From: UBA2638 sp046293135
GTDB lineage: Bacteria; Pseudomonadota; Alphaproteobacteria; Micavibrionales; Micavibrionaceae
DNA length: 64,000 nucleotides
Assembly: GCA_046293135.1 (NCBI GenBank)
Contig: JBKBPR010000006.1
Location: 54,202 to 118,201, forward strand
Direction of reading: 5' to 3'
This document shows positions 33,937 through 42,694 of the stretch, in pieces (the first letter of the stretch is position 1; every line of letters starts with the position of its first letter). The position numbers were made by a program, and so were the translations under genes. The notes under the pieces are model-generated. The model saw only the letters and a program-made list of their open reading frames with translations. It was not told the DNA's origin and searched no databases.

Positions 33937-35619
33937 CTAAAGACCCTCTATATTTTTATCTCTGGGCCAACTGGTTTTCCAACCAAGGTTAACGTACTTA
34001 TCTGCACCGGGATCCAGCTTAAAGTCCCAACGCAATAACCCTTTGATATTGTTAAAATCACTCTCATATCCCTGTAATGTCTGCCTAGGTAAAATTGCAA
34101 CATTGATCCCCTCATCTCTAGCCACAGGGATTGTTTTCATGACAACAATATTTACAGGTTGCTTATGCAGATTTTTAATTTCTGTTAAAAAGTGACGCTC
34201 AACAGCGCTATCTCTGACAATAATACCTGCTTCACTTCTTTCATCTTTTAAAATTCTCTGCGTTACTGAAACCTGATCATCAATACCAAAGCCAATATCT
34301 TGCTGTTCTTCAGGGCGAAGCATGGGGATAGACATTTGCCCCACAAAAGCACCGTCACGGAACAGGTTAACCTGCCCCGGCAGAATTGGTGCTTCACCTT
34401 TCAATTTGGCCCGCGCAACCAAAAACGCCTTGGTGCTTAGTTGTGGCTTAATCTGTATTTGCAGATTATTCTCAATTTCAAAATGGCCTATCTTAAGTTT
34501 GCTAGCGCTACCGTCAGCTTTTACTGAGCTTAGCCCCGGGATAATGTATTCGTTTATATATCCTGCAGTTGCAATTTCCGCCTGCTGAACCTGAATACTT
34601 TCTAGTTCATTCATAATTGCATCAGCGGAAGAATCCATACTATCAAGTGCCGCAACTTCCATACTATGAAAAGAGGCCGATACACCGCTTGGGGCTTTAC
34701 TATGCCTTGCATAAACAGGAGGGGCATAAGGTTGCTGTATATCAACCCACATGGAGCTCAATTCTGGCAATGTAGCACCACGATGCGGCTGAGCCGTTGA
34801 AAGAGTTAGCTTTATATTAGCCCAATCCTCACCTGTATTTTGTTGAACAACACCGTACTGGACAAGCTCCAATTCTTCCGTGAGTGTATTCAAACGGGCA
34901 TCATAGACTGGATGCCATTCCGCATCAGGAACTTGATAGCTCAGATCAATTGTTATTTTTGTAGAGCTTTCAGACTCAATCGGCAGGCTTATTGTATAAG
35001 TGCTTCTTGCTCCGGTATGAAGCTGATTAAGCTCTGCCCGAAGCTTTCTTAATTGATCATCAAAATTGCGTTTCTGGCTCTCATAAGCTAGGGAAGCCTT
35101 CAAAATTTGGGACATTTGTTCATGTATCGTGTTGGCGGCATCAACCCAGCTATCCGGGCTAAGCCTGAGTTCTGCAATACTTTCATTTTCACGCATTGCA
35201 ACCTGATTGCCTAACGTGGCTATAAAATTTTGCCGAGCGGCTAAGGCTTCCTGCTCGGCTTCCACAACCTTTCGTTGATCTTCTATATTTTTAATCTGGT
35301 CGTGAAGTTCTTTTTCACGCGGTGCCACCAGATCAATACTGGTTTCCATTCTATGGGTTAGAGCGCCCATAATAACTTTGCCACTAGCTTTACCCTCAGC
35401 GCGCAGCGAGTCAACCAACATAGAGGTGGGCATATCCCTAAAAATTACAATATGCTCTCCTGCTGGTATGTTGATTTCCGCTCGGCGGGTAAGGACAGCC
35501 CTATCAGCGTAAACCGTAGCCGCCGTCAACACACTGTCCGTTTCTATTTCAGAAGCCATGAGAGACGTTGATGCAACAGTTAAAAAGCCTAGGGTTAAAA
35601 CAGCAAGTAGACGCATCAT
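33937..35619 (-). CDS. DUF4139/DUF4140 domain protein (mucoidy-inhibitor A-like)
   Basis: Exported protein of 560 residues. The signal peptide ends at about 22 (SLMAS-EIE). Residues 28-125 form the N-terminal DUF4140-type domain (VTAATVYADRAVLTRRAEI-like start, then IVIFRDMPTSML). A coiled coil lies at about 100-200 (EKELHDQIKNIEDQRKVVEA). The DUF4139 domain (about 205-550) begins at YTISLPIESESSTKITIDLS and includes PDAEWHPVYDARL, GEDWANIKLTLSTAQP, and the end LLRWDFKLDPGADKYVNLGW. Such proteins are widespread, of unknown biochemical function; one was named for reducing mucoidy, of interest beside a polysaccharide locus. The ribosome site AAGGAG is good. Confidence 0.85.
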   Translation of the reverse strand: MMRLLAVLTLGFLTVASTSLMASEIETDSVLTAATVYADRAVLTRRAEINIPAGEHIVIFRDMPTSMLVDSLRAEGKASGKVIMGALTHRMETSIDLVAPREKELHDQIKNIEDQRKVVEAEQEALAARQNFIATLGNQVAMRENESIAELRLSPDSWVDAANTIHEQMSQILKASLAYESQKRNFDDQLRKLRAELNQLHTGARSTYTISLPIESESSTKITIDLSYQVPDAEWHPVYDARLNTLTEELELVQYGVVQQNTGEDWANIKLTLSTAQPHRGATLPELSSMWVDIQQPYAPPVYARHSKAPSGVSASFHSMEVAALDSMDSSADAIMNELESIQVQQAEIATAGYINEYIIPGLSSVKADGSASKLKIGHFEIENNLQIQIKPQLSTKAFLVARAKLKGEAPILPGQVNLFRDGAFVGQMSIPMLRPEEQQDIGFGIDDQVSVTQRILKDERSEAGIIVRDSAVERHFLTEIKNLHKQPVNIVVMKTIPVARDEGINVAILPRQTLQGYESDFNNIKGLLRWDFKLDPGADKYVNLGWKTSWPRDKNIEGL

Positions 35620-35701
35620 AAAATCTCCTTCATGATATTGTTTTTATAGACTACCATAGAGGTAGATAAGGTTAAAGTTATATCCTGAGGGGAGCATTAA
35701 A

Positions 35702-35953
35702 ATGGATAAGGCTATTTACTACATTGCGATACTGGCAAATCTGGTTTTGATGCTTGTTGTATTCTTTCTTATGGTCGAAACACGTGGAAGTGATATTTAT
35801 CTGGTTGCGTTACTATTACTGCCGCCTGTGCTCGCTATATATGCTATTTATCGTGGTGGCGATATAGAAGAAAGGCGCCTGTCAAAAGAAGTTCGTAAAG
35901 CTAAGCTCAGGCTGGAGCTCTCCAAGCTAACACAAAGCTCAAACAATGAATGA
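35702..35953 (+). CDS. Small two-helix membrane protein
   Basis: Hypothetical protein of 83 residues, with a good AGGGGAG ribosome site before the ATG. Two hydrophobic helices (about 5-25 and 33-50) are joined by a short polar loop ETRGSD, so both ends likely lie on the same side. The C-terminal 33 residues are strongly charged and helical (IEERRLSKEVRKAKLRLELS), probably cytoplasmic. I do not recognise the family. It is divergent from the DUF4139 gene and followed by a terminator-like hairpin, so it seems to be its own unit. Confidence 0.65.
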   Translation: MDKAIYYIAILANLVLMLVVFFLMVETRGSDIYLVALLLLPPVLAIYAIYRGGDIEERRLSKEVRKAKLRLELSKLTQSSNNE

Positions 35954-35960
35954 TAGCGCA

Positions 35961-35997
35961 AGCCTCCCCTGCTTTCATAGAGCAGAAGGGGCTTTTC
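35961..35997 (+). terminator. Probable intrinsic terminator, imperfect stem
   Basis: CCCCTGCT (about 35966-35973) can pair with AGCA-GAA-GGGG (35981-35991) across a short loop, with a three-base bulge, followed by CTTTT. It lies eight bases after the stop of the 83-residue gene. Confidence 0.45.
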
Positions 35998-36078
35998 CAA
36001 ACACCAAATACCGCCCCTCACCTAAAAAATATTGAGTGGTTTTAAGTATCACGCTGCCTGCCTGCTAAATAAAAAACA

Positions 36079-36106
36079 TTGTAAATATTGAAATTAAAAT
36101 TATTAT
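36079..36106 (+). promoter_or_regulatory. Candidate promoter of the wbp plus-strand operon
   Basis: TTGTAA (36079-36084) and TATTAT (36101-36106) with a 16-base spacer lie 84 bases before the wbpA-like ATG. This 193-base region has no gene. A dyad follows directly downstream. AT-richness makes the call moderate. Confidence 0.45.
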
Positions 36107-36108
36107 GA

Positions 36109-36138
36109 CGCTGAGTGCTGAAATATCGGTACTCAGCG
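36109..36138. promoter_or_regulatory. Dyad/hairpin at the presumed start of the wbp operon
   Basis: CGCTGAGT (36109-36116) and ACTCAGCG (36131-36138) form a perfect 8-bp inverted repeat. In RNA the stem extends to 12 pairs with two G-U pairs and the 6-base loop AAATAT. It begins three bases after the candidate -10 box, where a repressor operator or a stabilising 5' hairpin would sit. A short TTTT follows at 36143-36146, after GCGCGCAG; it is too weak for me to call an attenuator. Confidence 0.5.
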
Positions 36139-36190
36139 CGCAGTTTTAAGCACTTTAAAAATGCAGATTTAATACAAACGAAAAGCAACC

Positions 36191-37564
36191 ATGAGCACAG
36201 TCCAGACTTTAAAACCCGTTAGCGGCAAGCCTGATATTGCAGCGATATTGCAAAAACTCCAAAATGCCGATGCCCATATCGCCGTGATCGGTCTTGGCTA
36301 TGTCGGCCTACCCTTGGTGGAGTCTTTGTTCTCTGCTGGATTTCAAGCAATCACCGGCTTTGATGTCGATACCAAGCGCGTTGACGTGCTCAATGCCGGA
36401 CAATCCCCGATCAAACATATATCGGGCGAGAAAATCCACGAAATTGCGACCTCCGGAAAATTCAAAGCCACAAACGATTTCAGCAATCTGGGCGCAGCCG
36501 ATGCGATCATTATTTGCGTACCGACACCGCTGACAAAGCAGCGCGAGCCGGATTTGAAATATGTCGTGGAAACAACCAAAACCATCGCCCAGCATTTGCG
36601 TGCAGGCCAGCTCATCACGCTGGAATCCACAACCTATCCCGGTACTACAACCGAAGTTATGCGCCCGCTGCTGGAAAAGGAAACAGGCTTAAAATCGGGT
36701 GAAGATTTCTTTCTCGCTTATTCACCGGAGCGCGAAGACCCCGGCAATGAGAAATTCTCGGCCAGCAATACACCCAAAGTCGTCGGCGGCGATGGCGCAA
36801 ACGCGCTTAAACTGGCCAGCGCGCTCTACGGAAAATTTATCTCCACGGTGGTCGAGGTTTCCTCCCCCGAAACAGCCGAAGCGGTCAAGCTGACGGAAAA
36901 TATCTTCCGCTCGGTCAATATCGCGTTGGTCAATGAATTGAAAATCATCTATGCGAAGATGGGCATTGATGTATGGGAAGTGATTGAGGCCGCAAAAACC
37001 AAGCCTTTCGGCTATATGCCGTTTTATCCTGGCCCCGGCCTTGGCGGGCACTGCATTCCGATTGATCCATTTTATCTGACATGGAAAGCACGTGAATTTG
37101 ACCTGAACACCCGTTTCATCGAACTGGCGGGCGAGATCAATAGCAAGATGGTGCGCTATGTGACCAACAATCTCGCCGAAGCCTTGAGCGAGCACGCGCA
37201 AAAAAGCATCAAGGGCTCTAAAATCCTGTTGCTCGGCGTTGCTTATAAGAAAAATGTCGATGACATGCGCGAAAGCCCGTCATTGAAAATCTGGGAAACC
37301 CTTGAAGGGCGCGGCGCACAAGTCGATTATCACGACCCTTATATCCCCTCAATCCCCAATACGCGCGAGCATAAAACCTTGACAGGGCGCAGCAGTGTTG
37401 CGCTTGATCCGGCGGTGATACGGTCTTATGATGCGGTGTTTCTGGCGACTGATCATGACAATCTCGATTATAAAATGCTTTTTGAAAATGCATCCCTGAT
37501 CCTTGATAGCCGCAACGGATTTGAGCAAAAAGGATTTACCGGGCTGCCCGTTGTGAAGACTTAA
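36191..37564 (+). CDS. wbpA: UDP-N-acetyl-D-glucosamine 6-dehydrogenase
   Basis: NAD-dependent nucleotide-sugar dehydrogenase of 457 residues that oxidises C6 of UDP-GlcNAc to the uronate. The N-terminal Rossmann motif AVIGLGYVGLPLVE is at about 32-45, the catalytic region PGPGLGGHCIPIDPFYL is at about 280-296 with the nucleophile Cys, and the C-terminal domain has LLGVAYKKNVDDMRESPSL. The domain order NAD-binding, central, UDP-binding is that of WbpA/WbpO. Because WbpB, WbpD and WbpE homologues follow directly, UDP-GlcNAc rather than UDP-ManNAc is the likely substrate. It is the first gene of the plus operon. Confidence 0.9.
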   Translation: MSTVQTLKPVSGKPDIAAILQKLQNADAHIAVIGLGYVGLPLVESLFSAGFQAITGFDVDTKRVDVLNAGQSPIKHISGEKIHEIATSGKFKATNDFSNLGAADAIIICVPTPLTKQREPDLKYVVETTKTIAQHLRAGQLITLESTTYPGTTTEVMRPLLEKETGLKSGEDFFLAYSPEREDPGNEKFSASNTPKVVGGDGANALKLASALYGKFISTVVEVSSPETAEAVKLTENIFRSVNIALVNELKIIYAKMGIDVWEVIEAAKTKPFGYMPFYPGPGLGGHCIPIDPFYLTWKAREFDLNTRFIELAGEINSKMVRYVTNNLAEALSEHAQKSIKGSKILLLGVAYKKNVDDMRESPSLKIWETLEGRGAQVDYHDPYIPSIPNTREHKTLTGRSSVALDPAVIRSYDAVFLATDHDNLDYKMLFENASLILDSRNGFEQKGFTGLPVVKT

Positions 37565-37592
37565 AAATAGAACCCAAAATCAGACAAACAGC

Positions 37593-38573
37593 ATGACAAC
37601 ACAACCACATATCGGCGTTATCGGCTGCGGCCATTGGGGCAAAAACCTGATCCGCAATTTTTCTGAATTGAGCGCGCTTCTGGCTATCTGCGATAACAAC
37701 CCCGAAACAGCGGCAAAATTTGCAGCGGATTACAATGTTTCCGCGCTAGGCTTTGAGGAAGTTTTGCGCCACCCTGACATTCGCGGCGTTGTATTGGCCT
37801 CCCCCGCTCCGTTCCATTTCAGCATGGCCAAAGCCGCGCTGGAGGCCGGAAAAGATGTGTTTGTCGAAAAGCCGATTTGCCTTGATGATACCGAAGCCGC
37901 GCAGCTTTGCGAGATCGCTGATAAGAGCGGGAATATTCTTATGGTCGGGCATTTGCTGCATTATCACCCCGTCTTTATGAAGCTGAAACAACTGGTTAAA
38001 AGCGGCGCACTGGGGCGTTTGCGTTATATCTATTCCAACCGCCTGAGCCTTGGTAAAATTCGCCGTGAGGAAAATGTCCTCTGGAGCTTTGCACCGCATG
38101 ACGTTTCGATGATCCTCGGCCTCGCTGATGAAGGGCTGCCAAGCTATATCAACGCCTCCGGCAGCTGCCAGACCCACCCCGCTATCGAGGATTTCGCCAC
38201 ATTGGAAATGCGCTTTGCCAGCGGCGCGGCGGCGCATATAACGGTTTCATGGCTCAACCCGTTCAAGGAACAAAAGCTGATTGTCATCGGCGATCAAGGC
38301 ATGTCGATTTTTGATGATCAGGCCGATTGGCCGCAAAAGCTGATGCATTATCCGCATATCGTCGATTTCAGCGGACAAAGCCCTGATATTCAAAAATCGG
38401 ATGGGATCGCCATAGACGTCGCCTATTCCGAGCCGCTGCGCAATGAATGCCAACATTTTATTGACTGCATCCAGAGCCGCGAAAAGCCGCGCACTGATGG
38501 CTATGAGGGTCTGAACGTGCTAAAAGTTCTTATTCGCGCCGATCAGGCCATTCAACAAAAGAAAGCCGCTTAA
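37593..38573 (+). CDS. wbpB: UDP-GlcNAcA 3-dehydrogenase (Gfo/Idh/MocA family)
   Basis: Oxidoreductase of 326 residues with an N-terminal NAD(P) fold (IGVIGCGHWGKNLIRNF, about 6-22) and the family motif VFVEKPICLD (about 89-98). It also has HLLHYHP (about 119-125) and a C-terminal alpha/beta domain. WbpB oxidises C3 of UDP-GlcNAcA, and the product is taken directly by the WbpE aminotransferase. The order A-B-D-E and the 28-base spacing after wbpA support this role. The family is broad, so the assignment rests on context. Confidence 0.87.
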   Translation: MTTQPHIGVIGCGHWGKNLIRNFSELSALLAICDNNPETAAKFAADYNVSALGFEEVLRHPDIRGVVLASPAPFHFSMAKAALEAGKDVFVEKPICLDDTEAAQLCEIADKSGNILMVGHLLHYHPVFMKLKQLVKSGALGRLRYIYSNRLSLGKIRREENVLWSFAPHDVSMILGLADEGLPSYINASGSCQTHPAIEDFATLEMRFASGAAAHITVSWLNPFKEQKLIVIGDQGMSIFDDQADWPQKLMHYPHIVDFSGQSPDIQKSDGIAIDVAYSEPLRNECQHFIDCIQSREKPRTDGYEGLNVLKVLIRADQAIQQKKAA

Positions 38574-38577
38574 GATT

Positions 38578-39195
38578 ATGAGCAACCCCACAGCGCCAGC
38601 CGAACAACAAAGCCCAAACAACGCCCAAGGCCAAGAATATTTCGTGCATGAAAGCTCTTATGTCGATCAACCATGCTCTATCGGGCGCGGCACGAAAATC
38701 TGGCATTTCAGCCATATTCTATCGGGCAGCGTGATCGGCGAGAATGTCAATATCGGCCAGAATTGTGTGATCGGCCCCGATGTCACGATCGGCAATCAAT
38801 GCAAAATCCAGAACAATGTTTCGGTTTATAAGGGTGTTCATCTCGAAGACGGCGTGTTTTGCGGCCCGTCTTGTGTGTTTACGAATGTGAATAATCCCCG
38901 CGCCGAGATCAATCGCCGTGATGAATTTCTCAAAACCCTCGTCAAGCGCGGCACAACCATCGGCGCGAATGCGACCATCGTTTGCGGGCATACGCTCGGT
39001 GCTTATTGCTTTATTGCGGCGGGTGCGGTGGTAGCGGCTGATGTCCCCGATCATGCGCTTATGGCCGGCGTTCCCGCAAAGCGTATCGGCTGGATGAGCC
39101 ATGCCGGCGCGAAACTCGATACCACACTGACCTGTCCGATTGACGGGCGGCGCTACGAAGAAACCCCTCAAGGCTTGAAGGAAATCACAGCATGA
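38578..39195 (+). CDS. wbpD: UDP-2-acetamido-3-amino-glucuronate N-acetyltransferase
   Basis: Left-handed beta-helix acetyltransferase of 205 residues. After a polar Pro/Gln-rich leader (about 1-20), hexapeptide repeats begin at YVDQPCSIGRGTKIWHFSH (about 28-46). The loop FTNVNNPRAEINRRDEF with its conserved Asn is at about 101-117, followed by VKRGTTIGANATIVCGHTLG and the end MAGVPAKRIGWMS. WbpD acetylates the 3-amino group made by WbpE, using acetyl-CoA. It follows wbpB by four bases and overlaps wbpE by ATGA. Confidence 0.9.
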   Translation: MSNPTAPAEQQSPNNAQGQEYFVHESSYVDQPCSIGRGTKIWHFSHILSGSVIGENVNIGQNCVIGPDVTIGNQCKIQNNVSVYKGVHLEDGVFCGPSCVFTNVNNPRAEINRRDEFLKTLVKRGTTIGANATIVCGHTLGAYCFIAAGAVVAADVPDHALMAGVPAKRIGWMSHAGAKLDTTLTCPIDGRRYEETPQGLKEITA

Positions 39196-40382
39196 CACAA
39201 ATCCAGACACAGCAAAAATCATCAAATTCCGAGCTGAAAGCCGCGCCGCAAAATATTCCCTTTATTGATCTGCAAGCCCAGCGCCTACGGATTGCCGCCG
39301 AGATTGACGCCGCTATTTTAAAAGCAACGCATGAGGGCAATTACATTATGGGGCCGCAGGTCAAAGCGCTTGAAGAGGCTCTGGCGGAATTTTGCGGCGC
39401 AAAATACTGTATTTCCTGCTCCAGCGGCACGGACTCGCTTGCGATGGTTTTAATGGCAAAGGGCGTGCGTCCCGGTGATGCGATATTCGTGCCCGCCTTT
39501 ACCTTTATCGCCACCGCCGAAGTCGTGGCATGGCTGGGCGCAAAAGCCTTTATCGTTGATGTTGAGCAAAACAGCTTTAACATGAACCCCGCCTCACTTA
39601 AACAGGTGATAATCGATGCCAAAGCGCAAGGCCTTAGACCCGTCGGCGTTATTCCTGTTGATTTGTTCGGCCAGCCCGCCAATTATCCTGCGCTGATAGA
39701 GATTGCCGATGAGTCGGGGCTATGGGTGATGGCCGATGCGGCGCAAAGCTTCGGTGCGAGCCTCAACGGCAAGGCCGTCGGGCAATGGGGGCTTGCGACC
39801 TCGACCAGTTTTTTTCCCGCCAAGCCTTTGGGCTGTTACGGCGATGGCGGCGCGCTTTTTACCGATGATGCAGAGCTGGCGGAAGTCCTCATCAGCCTGC
39901 GCGTTCACGGCAAAGGCTCGGACAAATACGACAATGTCCGCATTGGCATGAATGGCCGTTTGGACACGCTGCAAGCGGCGATCTTGCTGGAAAAGCTGAA
40001 AATTTTCCCTGATGAGCTGACCGCAAAACAAAAAGTTGCTGACCGCTACAATGAGGGCTTGAGCGATCTTGTGAGTGTTCCGCAATTGGAGCGCGGCGCA
40101 ACCAGCTCTTGGGCGCAATATACGATAATCCTGCCTGAGAAGATCAACCGCGATGCGTTCGCCAATGCCTGTAAAGCGGCTGGCGTTCCGACCGCGATCT
40201 ACTACCCCATCCCGATTTCAAAGCAAAAAGCCTATCAGCATTTTCCGGTGGTGAGCGGCGGCGTTCCGGTTTCCGATCATCTTGCCGCGCATGTCATCAG
40301 CTTGCCGATGCATGCCTATCTTGAAACGGATGTGCAGGATTACATTATCCAAACTGTCCGCAGCGCTATCGAAAAGCCTTAG
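39192..40382 (+). CDS. wbpE: UDP-2-acetamido-3-oxo-glucuronate aminotransferase
   Basis: PLP-dependent sugar aminotransferase of the DegT/DnrJ/EryC1/StrS family, 396 residues. Its mature start FIDLQAQRLRIAAEIDAAIL follows a 20-residue leader. The cofactor phosphate segment is CSSGTDSLAM (about 77-86), the Asp contacting the pyridine ring is in MADAAQSFGA (about 180-189), and the Schiff-base Lys is in FFPAKPLGCYGDGGA (about 206-220). It transfers an amino group to C3 of the WbpB product. It ends the plus operon and converges on a glycosyltransferase gene 27 bases away. Confidence 0.9.
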   Translation: MTQIQTQQKSSNSELKAAPQNIPFIDLQAQRLRIAAEIDAAILKATHEGNYIMGPQVKALEEALAEFCGAKYCISCSSGTDSLAMVLMAKGVRPGDAIFVPAFTFIATAEVVAWLGAKAFIVDVEQNSFNMNPASLKQVIIDAKAQGLRPVGVIPVDLFGQPANYPALIEIADESGLWVMADAAQSFGASLNGKAVGQWGLATSTSFFPAKPLGCYGDGGALFTDDAELAEVLISLRVHGKGSDKYDNVRIGMNGRLDTLQAAILLEKLKIFPDELTAKQKVADRYNEGLSDLVSVPQLERGATSSWAQYTIILPEKINRDAFANACKAAGVPTAIYYPIPISKQKAYQHFPVVSGGVPVSDHLAAHVISLPMHAYLETDVQDYIIQTVRSAIEKP

Positions 40383-40409
40383 AACAGAGGCAATAAGACA
40401 GCGGGCAAG

Positions 40410-41537
40410 CTACCTTATCTCGCCAAGCAGCGCGTCGGTTGCCCCTGCGCGGGCATCCCAGCTATGTGCCCTTACGATCACCTCACGGCCACGCGCGCCC
40501 ATCTCCTTGGCGGCTTGCGGATTGGCTGCGATTGCGGCAACCGCCCTTGCCAGCGCGCCCGCATCCTCAGACGGGATAACAACCCCGCATTGCTCGGCGC
40601 GCACCAGATCGGCCTGCCCCGGCAGATCACTAACGATTGCGGGAATACCACAAGCGAGCGTTTCAAACAGCTTAAGCGGCATCACGCCCGTTTGTGAACG
40701 ATTATCAGGATTGCTAACAGGAACAAGCCCCGCCAATGCCCCCGCCACATAAGCCGGTACAGATTTATAATCAAGACGGCCTTTCATGTGAATATCGGCA
40801 TGCTGCGCCGCACCCGCCCGCACCAAATCGGCGCATTGCCCATCACCGATTACAATAAGATGAACGCCTTGCGGCCAATCTTCATGTGCTGCGGCCTCCA
40901 TCATTACAGGCACGCCGTGCCAACGCGCCAGCCCTCCAAAAAACACAACATAACGCTCCGGCGCATCATCGGGCGCATCCAGATCAGGGCGAAACAATTC
41001 AGTATTCGCCCCGTTCGAGATCAGGGCACAACGTACCTTGCCGCCCGCCTCAACCTCTGCCCAGCGACACAGATCCTCGGTCACGGAAATCAGCTTGCGC
41101 GCGCGGCGATATTGCCAACGCTGCATCCAGATCAGAATATTTTTCACACGGCCAAGAGCCGGATAAGTCACAAAAACATCTTCATAAGGGCCGTTGATTT
41201 CATGGATAATCGGAATACGAAACAGCCATGCAATGACCGCACTGGGGAAGGCCAGATAATGCCCGCGCACATATAAAACCGACCCGCGCCGCCAGCGCAC
41301 CCACAAGCAAAGCTGCACCCAGAATGAAGCCAGTAAGCGGATGAGCAGCGGCGGCAATTGATAACGCCCCGCATAGGGCGGTTGAAACAGCCGAACATCC
41401 CAACCGCGCCGCCGCAATCCGGCGATAATTTCATGGACATGGGCATAGCTCGCCTGCCCCTCGCGCGGCGCTTCCAATGTCAAATAGCTCAAGCGCTTGT
41501 TGTTAGCCGTATTTGTGTTCGTGCCTGTTTTGCTCAT
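40410..41537 (-). CDS. Glycosyltransferase family 4
   Basis: GT-B-fold transferase of 375 residues. N-terminal acceptor domain (about 15-190), C-terminal nucleotide-sugar domain from VVFFGGLARWHGVPVMMEAA (about 209-228), and the EX7E-type segment KLFETLACGIPAIVSD (about 299-314). The N-terminal membrane-contact part is rich in Leu/Trp/Arg (LLASFWVQLCLWVRWRRG). It is the last gene of the minus glycan operon and overlaps the preceding transferase gene by ATGA. Its donor is not predictable; transfer of the locally made diacetamido-uronate is a reasonable guess. Confidence 0.85.
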   Translation of the reverse strand: MSKTGTNTNTANNKRLSYLTLEAPREGQASYAHVHEIIAGLRRRGWDVRLFQPPYAGRYQLPPLLIRLLASFWVQLCLWVRWRRGSVLYVRGHYLAFPSAVIAWLFRIPIIHEINGPYEDVFVTYPALGRVKNILIWMQRWQYRRARKLISVTEDLCRWAEVEAGGKVRCALISNGANTELFRPDLDAPDDAPERYVVFFGGLARWHGVPVMMEAAAHEDWPQGVHLIVIGDGQCADLVRAGAAQHADIHMKGRLDYKSVPAYVAGALAGLVPVSNPDNRSQTGVMPLKLFETLACGIPAIVSDLPGQADLVRAEQCGVVIPSEDAGALARAVAAIAANPQAAKEMGARGREVIVRAHSWDARAGATDALLGEIR

Positions 41538-42694
41538 GCGCTCACGGCTCTTTTTTGATTTTCGGGTGGCGCAAGCCTGTCAAACAGTCCTGCTATTTTT
41601 TCACTCTCTTTTTCAAAGCATAAAATTTTTGCAGCGTGGTCACTGGCTTGTTTGGCAGCATGAATATCTTCGGCGCTCAAGGCGTTTAACTTTTCCGCCA
41701 TTGATCGGGGTGAGAAGTTTTCCGCCACTATTCCGCAGCCATAAGACTCTATCAACGCCGCCATATCGGGCGACGGGCCGATCGCCAACATCAACCGCGC
41801 TTGTAAAAATTCGAAAAACTTATTGGGCAAAGCATATTCGGTATTAAAGCCCGTCGGCTGTAACAGATAAAAACCAATATCATAATTCTGTAGCATCGGC
41901 AAAATATCGGAAAACGGTACAGGATCGTGAAATTGAATACGCCGATCAGGCGCGGCTTTGGCCTTCAATTCATTCAGATAGGCCGTATTTCCGGTCAAAT
42001 AGAAATCAAGCGAGAACCTCTCATCCAATAACGCCATTGTTTCAATCATTGTTTCTAATCGGCGATCAGGATTGGCTGCGCCGTGATGAACCATGCGAAT
42101 AGCAGCGCCCTCAGTCTTTCGCACAGGATAATCAACATAAGGCGGGGCGCTGCGTAACAACAAAACATCCACCCCGAAATCTTGTTTATAGCGGCGGCAA
42201 AGCCCGTCCGAAACGCTCATAACCTGCTCGCAAAGCGGTAAATATTTTTTGCACAAATACACGCGGAACGGGCGCTCTATCATCCGAAATATCGGGTTAC
42301 CGCCATATTCTTCGGGGTAGTATTCTCGTGCATCAAAGATCACTTTTGCGCACTCATCCGCAATAGCAAAAGCATCGGGCAGCAAAAACAAATCTTCCAC
42401 GATAATCAAATCAAAATTTTCGGCGCGCAGCTCTTCAATCTGCGCCTCGGATATATAAGGAAATTTGAGCGGATATATATAAGAACGTATAAACGCTTCA
42501 GCCTTGCGCTTCAGCTTGGCATATAGCGAAAATGACTGGTTTTTGAGCGGCCAGTGCTTTCTTACGCTCATCTGTTCTTGATGAGCGCCCGATATGACCG
42601 AAACATCTTCACCACGCTCAAGACAAAAGCGTATCATGCGATTTGGCCGCGGATTTTTGTTATGGTCGGGCAAACACATCATCAAGAGGCGCAT
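41534..42694 (-). CDS. Glycosyltransferase (GT-B fold)
   Basis: Protein of 386 residues resembling GT4-type transferases. Recognisable are IVEDLFLLPDAFAIADE and FDAREYYPEEYGGN (about 115-150), the interdomain MVHHGAANPDRRLETMIETM (about 203-222), and the C-terminal donor part NKFFEFLQARLMLAIGPSPD (about 302-321) with a Glu in the EX7E position. It overlaps the WbpI-like gene by 13 bases and the next transferase by four. Donor and acceptor are unknown; by position it builds the repeat unit of the surface glycan. Confidence 0.8.
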   Translation of the reverse strand: MRLLMMCLPDHNKNPRPNRMIRFCLERGEDVSVISGAHQEQMSVRKHWPLKNQSFSLYAKLKRKAEAFIRSYIYPLKFPYISEAQIEELRAENFDLIIVEDLFLLPDAFAIADECAKVIFDAREYYPEEYGGNPIFRMIERPFRVYLCKKYLPLCEQVMSVSDGLCRRYKQDFGVDVLLLRSAPPYVDYPVRKTEGAAIRMVHHGAANPDRRLETMIETMALLDERFSLDFYLTGNTAYLNELKAKAAPDRRIQFHDPVPFSDILPMLQNYDIGFYLLQPTGFNTEYALPNKFFEFLQARLMLAIGPSPDMAALIESYGCGIVAENFSPRSMAEKLNALSAEDIHAAKQASDHAAKILCFEKESEKIAGLFDRLAPPENQKRAVSA

